64,000 nt of DNA from Heliopora coerulea (taxonomy: Eukaryota > Cnidaria > Anthozoa > Scleralcyonacea > Helioporidae), in the NCBI GenBank assembly GCA_030142905.1, contig JASJOG010000060.1, positions 240,001 through 304,000 of the forward strand, written 5' to 3'. The notes beneath the pieces were generated by a model. It saw only the letters and a list, made by a program, of their open reading frames with translations, did not search any database and had not been told where the DNA came from. This document shows, piece after piece, positions 60,999 through 64,000 of this stretch. The position numbers and the translations under genes are program-made. The first letter of the stretch is position 1; the number at the start of each line of letters is the position of its first letter.

Positions 60999-61156
60999 TT
61001 AGTCAAAACTTTCAAAACCTTGAGCAGCACATTTTTTAAATTTAGCAGCCAAAGGCTGTGTGTTTTTTCTTCTTTTTTTACATTGTTTATTTTTTCTAAA
61101 TTATCAGAAGCGCTCGCTTCACTCGCTCTGCTGTTTTCTTCTCTAATTTCTCTTTT
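60999..61156 (-). pseudogene. Small basic protein remnant
   Basis: After an initial acidic stretch in another frame (S-E-A-S-A-S-D-N), a frameshift near 61100 leads to a very basic sequence (K-N-K-Q-C-K-K-R-R-K-N, then A-A-K-F-K-K-C-A-A-Q-G-F) ending at 60999. Small basic genome-binding proteins are common in DNA viruses; here this is only inference. Confidence 0.35.
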
Positions 61157-61159
61157 GTC

Positions 61160-61423
61160 TCATTTATATGAATAATATAATCCACCAAGTGCAGCAACAA
61201 CTCCTACACCTCCGATAAAATATCTAAAATCTATGTAATCAGTTATTTCTCTTTGGTTAACTGCTTCTGTCTCCACTTCTATTTGCTGTCTTGCTTTTCT
61301 TTCTTTTGCTTCTCTTGAAATTTTTGCCAATCTTTTTCCTAATTCCACTTTTCTTGGGTCTTTTACTTTTTCAGTTTTTTCAACTGTTGTTATTTCAGTA
61401 CTTTGTTCACTCTGTTCACTCAT
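61160..61423 (-). CDS. Membrane-anchored charged protein, 87 residues
   Basis: Intact from ATG 61423. Ser/Glu/Gln/Thr-rich start, a long charged helix with K-R-L-A-K-I-S-R-E-A-K-E-R-K-A-R, then a C-terminal hydrophobic segment (Y-F-I-G-G-V-G-V-V-A-A-L-G-G-L-Y-Y). One membrane anchor at the extreme C-terminus. No family recognised. Confidence 0.6.
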   Translation of the reverse strand: MSEQSEQSTEITTVEKTEKVKDPRKVELGKRLAKISREAKERKARQQIEVETEAVNQREITDYIDFRYFIGGVGVVAALGGLYYSYK

Positions 61424-61621
61424 TTATTTATCTTTTTATAATTTTATTTAAAATTTACTACAAGTCTATTTAAAATTAACTATGAGTCTATTTAAAATTT
61501 ATTCAAAGTTATTACAAGTCTATTTAAAATTAACTTGCAATCTACCTGCATTCTGCTACAGACAAATTTTAAACAAATTCAAGTAAAATTATTAATTTAT
61601 CAAAAATCAAAGATTTTTGTT
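61424..61621. other. Short AT-rich spacer with direct repeats
   Basis: Three or four imperfect copies of a TATTTAAAATTxACT(A/T)xxAGTC unit between 61440 and 61530, in a 200-bp gap between genes. It may be regulatory. Confidence 0.45.
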
Positions 61622-62083
61622 TTACAAATTATTTATAATAGATTCATCAAAATCTACACTAAATTTTTGACACAATGCAACACGATTTATTAAAATTGCT
61701 TTTTCTGTCATTTTTTTATGTAATTGTACAGCAATAAATGCAATTTTTCTCTTGAAACAATCTGTCACTTTATTATTTGTTACAGTCTTATTACTTCCTC
61801 CAAAAACCAACGAAGTCAAACCACTTGTAACTTGTGCAGATGTAAATTTTTTAATTAATTTTCCATTACAAAAAATTCTTGAATTATCGCTTGTTAAGGG
61901 ATACGATGTAGTCAATGGTGCTTCTCTATCATAATGAACAGAAATACATTTCATCTTGTTATATTCTGTAGGGTCAGCTTTCAATGGAAACACATTTGGA
62001 TTTATCTCTAAATAATCGTTTCCTACTCCATAAACAATTAATCTTTTTGTAGAAGCATTGTCTAGGTTTTGGAATCGTAACAT
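61622..62083 (-). CDS. Unknown protein of the virus-like element, 153 residues
   Basis: Open from Met at 62083, and also open without ATG back to about 62140 (N-D-F-T-T-I-F-G-N-K-G), suggesting that the native start was lost or lies further up. Mostly beta-like sequence: R-L-I-V-Y-G-V-G-N-D-Y, S-V-H-Y-D-R-E-A-P-L, I-F-C-N-G-K-L-I-K-K, ending F-D-E-S-I-I. No membrane segment or known motif. Probably structural from its position next to the fibre gene. Confidence 0.5.
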   Translation of the reverse strand: MLRFQNLDNASTKRLIVYGVGNDYLEINPNVFPLKADPTEYNKMKCISVHYDREAPLTTSYPLTSDNSRIFCNGKLIKKFTSAQVTSGLTSLVFGGSNKTVTNNKVTDCFKRKIAFIAVQLHKKMTEKAILINRVALCQKFSVDFDESIINNL

Positions 62084-62144
62084 TCTGTAAATTTCGCTAC
62101 CATTTCCCTTGTTTCCAAAAATTGTTGTAAAATCATTTGTTTGT

Positions 62145-63131
62145 TTATTTTGTCTTCATTTCATAAACTACAAAAATATGAGCTCTGTCTTTTAAATTTG
62201 AAGAAGCAGCTGGATTTAAACTTAAAGGACCAATTTGTTTGCCTAAACCGGAGGGCCGAAGGTTTGAAGGAACAGCTGGGGTGTTTATATTAACTGGAAC
62301 TTCAAAAAAATTATTTTCATCCCTAAAGTACATTGTACCAGTTTCATAAAATGGTCTATTGTTTTGACTGTGTGTTGCATCTAAATTTACATCTAAATTT
62401 TCTGTTTCTGTTTGATTATAAACTGCTCTAATTTTTTTATTGCCGCTGCCATAAATCATATGTGAAACATTGTCTTTCATTTCATAAACTGCGGTATAAA
62501 ATTTAAAAAATTGAAACCAAAATGTATTAAACTTTACATCCACATATTTTCTTGTTATAATATGTGTTTCATGTGTTGGTTGGTGATAAGTAGAAATTAT
62601 CTTATGATTTCCCATATTAATATCACCTGTCATGTTTCCTCCAGTTAGAGACAAGTTTTCATTATCTCTATCATCTACATATTTTTTTCTTGCTAAATCT
62701 TTATCACCTGTAGCATTCACAGTTGTTGTAATTTTATTATTTCCCATGATAATATTTCCCGACATTGTTCCTCCTGTTATTGATAATCTTCTAGCATCTA
62801 GGTCATCTACATATTTTTTCCTTGCCAAATCTTTAACACCCATAGGGTTCACAGTTGTTGTAATTCTGTTATTTCCCATGCTTATATTTCCCGTCATTGT
62901 GCCTCCTGTTTTTGATAGAAAACTTCCTCCTTCTCTACTGCTTGCAACTTTGTCATCTACATATTTTTTTCTTACCAAATACGCATTTTCCGTTGGACCA
63001 ACTGATGTTATTATATGGTGTGAGCCCATGTTAATATCTCCTGTCATATCCCCTCCTGTGGTGGAAAGTTTTCCTGTTACATCATTTTTTAAAGATTCAT
63101 GTTTACTTTCATATCCGTAGAATAAACTCAT
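62145..63131 (-). CDS. Phage-tail-fibre-like repeat protein
   Basis: 328 codons, intact, ATG 63131 immediately after the stop of the upstream gene. A short start (S-L-F-Y-G-Y-E-S-K-H) precedes four repeats beginning at residues 22, 72, 116 and 160, each of the form L-S-x-T-G-G-x-M-T/S-G-x-I-x-M-G-x-x-x-I, followed about 20 residues later by R-K-K-Y-V-D-D. This is the pattern of phage tail-fibre shaft repeats (Phage_fiber-type). Residues about 200-328 form a distinct C-terminal domain with Y-E-M-K twice (212 and 324) that could be a receptor-binding knob. Trimerisation is inferred. Confidence 0.7.
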   Translation of the reverse strand: MSLFYGYESKHESLKNDVTGKLSTTGGDMTGDINMGSHHIITSVGPTENAYLVRKKYVDDKVASSREGGSFLSKTGGTMTGNISMGNNRITTTVNPMGVKDLARKKYVDDLDARRLSITGGTMSGNIIMGNNKITTTVNATGDKDLARKKYVDDRDNENLSLTGGNMTGDINMGNHKIISTYHQPTHETHIITRKYVDVKFNTFWFQFFKFYTAVYEMKDNVSHMIYGSGNKKIRAVYNQTETENLDVNLDATHSQNNRPFYETGTMYFRDENNFFEVPVNINTPAVPSNLRPSGLGKQIGPLSLNPAASSNLKDRAHIFVVYEMKTK

Positions 63132-63831
63132 TTATTTAATAATTTCCAATATAACATTTTTAATTGAAGATGAATTATTTCCTTCTACTTTTAATATTAA
63201 TTCATTATAAATTCCATTAGATAATTAATTCCTCGTTTTTCTTTGGGCGGATAAATTTTAGAAACACTACCTTTTAATGTTTGTTCAGATTCTATTGGAA
63301 CTTGAATAAGTACATTACTTCTTTTACCATTTACAAAATTTTTACTTTTATCAATCATATTACAGCTTATGTTTACATATTCCAAGTTGTTATTAATATT
63401 TACTATGCTGTCGCTCTCTGTTAATGTATTTGCTTGTATAACTTTATTCTCTGAAAATCCTATGATTGGACCAAATGTTTGCAAATTTAATGTTTTATCT
63501 GATTTTATTGTACATTTTCCAGAAAAATCAACTTGTTCTAATTCTATTGCTCCAACATTTTCTAATTCAGTTTTTAAAATATTAAAGGTATAATATCCAT
63601 CTTTGAATCCAATTTTTGTATTATCATAAGTATAATGATGAATATTTTGATATCAATGATTATACTTACTGATTTTATGAACATTTTATGACAATTATTT
63701 GCATGCATATTTAATATAATTGGTTCATCTAATGGAATTATTTTTCTGAATTTTCGTTTTTTCAAATTAAAATTTTTAAGGCTATTGTCATTTATTTTAT
63801 AATATATATTTTGATAATAAAATTCCACCAA
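63132..63831 (-). pseudogene. Probable structural protein of the virus-like element
   Basis: The stop at 63132-63134 touches the fibre ATG. The main block (about 63640-63230) reads D-N-T-K-I-G-F-K-D-G-Y-Y-T-F, G-K-C-T-I-K-S-D, L-Q-T-F-G-P-I-I-G-F, E-Q-T-L-K-G-S-V-S-K-I-Y-P: beta-rich and compatible with a jelly-roll-like capsid protein, though I cannot confirm the fold. The N-terminal part (63831-63660) is in another frame (R-K-I-I-P-L-D-E-P-I-I-L), and a frameshift near 63225 separates the last 28 codons. Native start unclear; the first codon of the long frame is TTG. Confidence 0.5.
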
Positions 63832-64000
63832 TTACTGATATAGATAAAACAATTAAATTATCAGTTGTTGGTGCAATTGTTGTGGAAACAGCTTTGCTGC
63901 TAAAGTTTTTTGGTTTTTGAGACTTTTTTGTAACTTTAGCAGAAGTGTTCACTTTGCTCACTTTCAGCTGTTGTTCATCTTTTCCTCCTACTTTAGCTGT
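63797..64000 (-). CDS. C-terminal part of a membrane-anchored protein (partial)
   Basis: 67 codons entering from the right edge. A Lys/Ser/Thr-rich segment (K-V-T-K-K-S-Q-K-P-K-N) leads to a C-terminal hydrophobic anchor (L-I-V-L-S-I-S-V-I-G-G-I-L-L). Its end overlaps the beginning of the next gene's long frame, as in compact viral genomes. Same direction as the whole cluster. Confidence 0.5.
   Translation of the reverse strand, partial: TAKVGGKDEQQLKVSKVNTSAKVTKKSQKPKNFSSKAVSTTIAPTTDNLIVLSISVIGGILLSKYIL

Larger units (their letters stand above)
55359..64000 (-). mobile_element. Virus-like DNA element with protein-primed PolB (Polinton/adintovirus grade), partial
   Basis: All genes of this 8.6 kb block read on the minus strand, with spacers of 0-220 bp and local stop/start adjacency, unlike the rest of the window. 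Contents from right to left: membrane-anchored protein (partial), probable structural protein, fibre-repeat protein, unknown 154-residue protein, three or four small membrane/basic proteins, a coiled-coil membrane protein, a NUMOD1-like protein, a 93-residue protein, and PolB. Many genes carry stops or frameshifts, so it is an old integrated copy. The block is more AT-rich than its flanks. The right end and any integrase lie outside the window. Confidence 0.7.

Noticed and set aside
63884..63907. Right terminal inverted repeat of the virus-like element
   Set aside because: The match to the repeats at 55059 and 55096 is only about 18 bp and lies inside an open coding frame that continues past the window edge.
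1..64000. CRISPR array, rRNA genes or bacterial operons
   Set aside because: No regularly spaced short repeats of CRISPR type, no rRNA-like segment, and all elements are of eukaryotic type.

Overview
The window is AT-rich eukaryotic (metazoan) DNA made almost entirely of transposable elements in many states of decay. It also holds a few candidate exons of one host gene and, at the right end, a decayed virus-like DNA element. The repeat families are Penelope-like elements with GIY-YIG endonucleases, Crypton-type tyrosine-recombinase elements, SAP/SGNH-ORF1 LINEs, a HIRAN-like fragment and a protein-primed PolB element. That mix points to a marine invertebrate, most likely a cnidarian; this is inference from family content, with no marker gene seen.

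Layout. 0-9 kb: fragments of Penelope-like elements (PLEs) flanked by TA/CA microsatellites, a Tc1/mariner fragment, a twin-primed LINE tail, and one larger minus-strand PLE (about 2.8-8.3 kb) split by Crypton copy 1 and by a composite SINE insertion. A textbook hammerhead ribozyme lies at 1176-1221 (minus). 8.6-12.1 kb: tRNA-derived SINEs and a near-identical 1.1 kb inverted repeat built from a PLE. 12.95-14.28 kb: a TA-flanked TIR element carrying a Cys-rich ORF and a HIRAN-like pseudogene back to back. 15.4-17.5 kb: Crypton copy 2. 18.8-30.3 kb: three LINEs; the third is interrupted by a PIF/Harbinger element that itself holds a mariner-type MITE. Candidate plus-strand host exons with matching reading phase sit at 14794-14859, 20839-20904 and 31714-31828 (perhaps also 32934 on), so the TEs between them lie in introns. 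33.1-35.5 kb: another PLE with an inverted partial copy of its own end. 37.0-44.8 kb: a three-level nest, Crypton copy 3 split by a hAT-like non-autonomous element, itself split by a Ty3/Gypsy element with 119-bp LTRs. 44.8-46.3 kb: truncated Crypton copy 4. 47.0-49.4 kb: decayed hAT (ZMYM1-like) transposase. 49.5-53.8 kb: nearly full-length minus-strand LINE with an intact ORF1.

55.4-64.0 kb: a tightly packed minus-strand gene cluster that runs off the right edge. It has a broken protein-primed family-B DNA polymerase with AT-hook and zinc-finger N-terminus, a NUMOD1-like small protein, several small membrane or coiled-coil proteins, a protein with four phage-tail-fibre-like repeats, and a likely structural gene ending directly on the fibre start codon. 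It looks like an endogenised Polinton/adintovirus-grade element with an unusual structural module; no integrase, packaging ATPase, protease or recognisable major capsid gene is seen inside the window.

Very few complete open genes remain: LINE ORF1 (52546-53784), the fibre-repeat gene (62145-63131), the two identical-arm GIY-YIG ORFs (9614-10063 and 11238-11687) and some small ORFs of the virus-like element. Nearly all others carry stops, frameshifts or lost catalytic residues.
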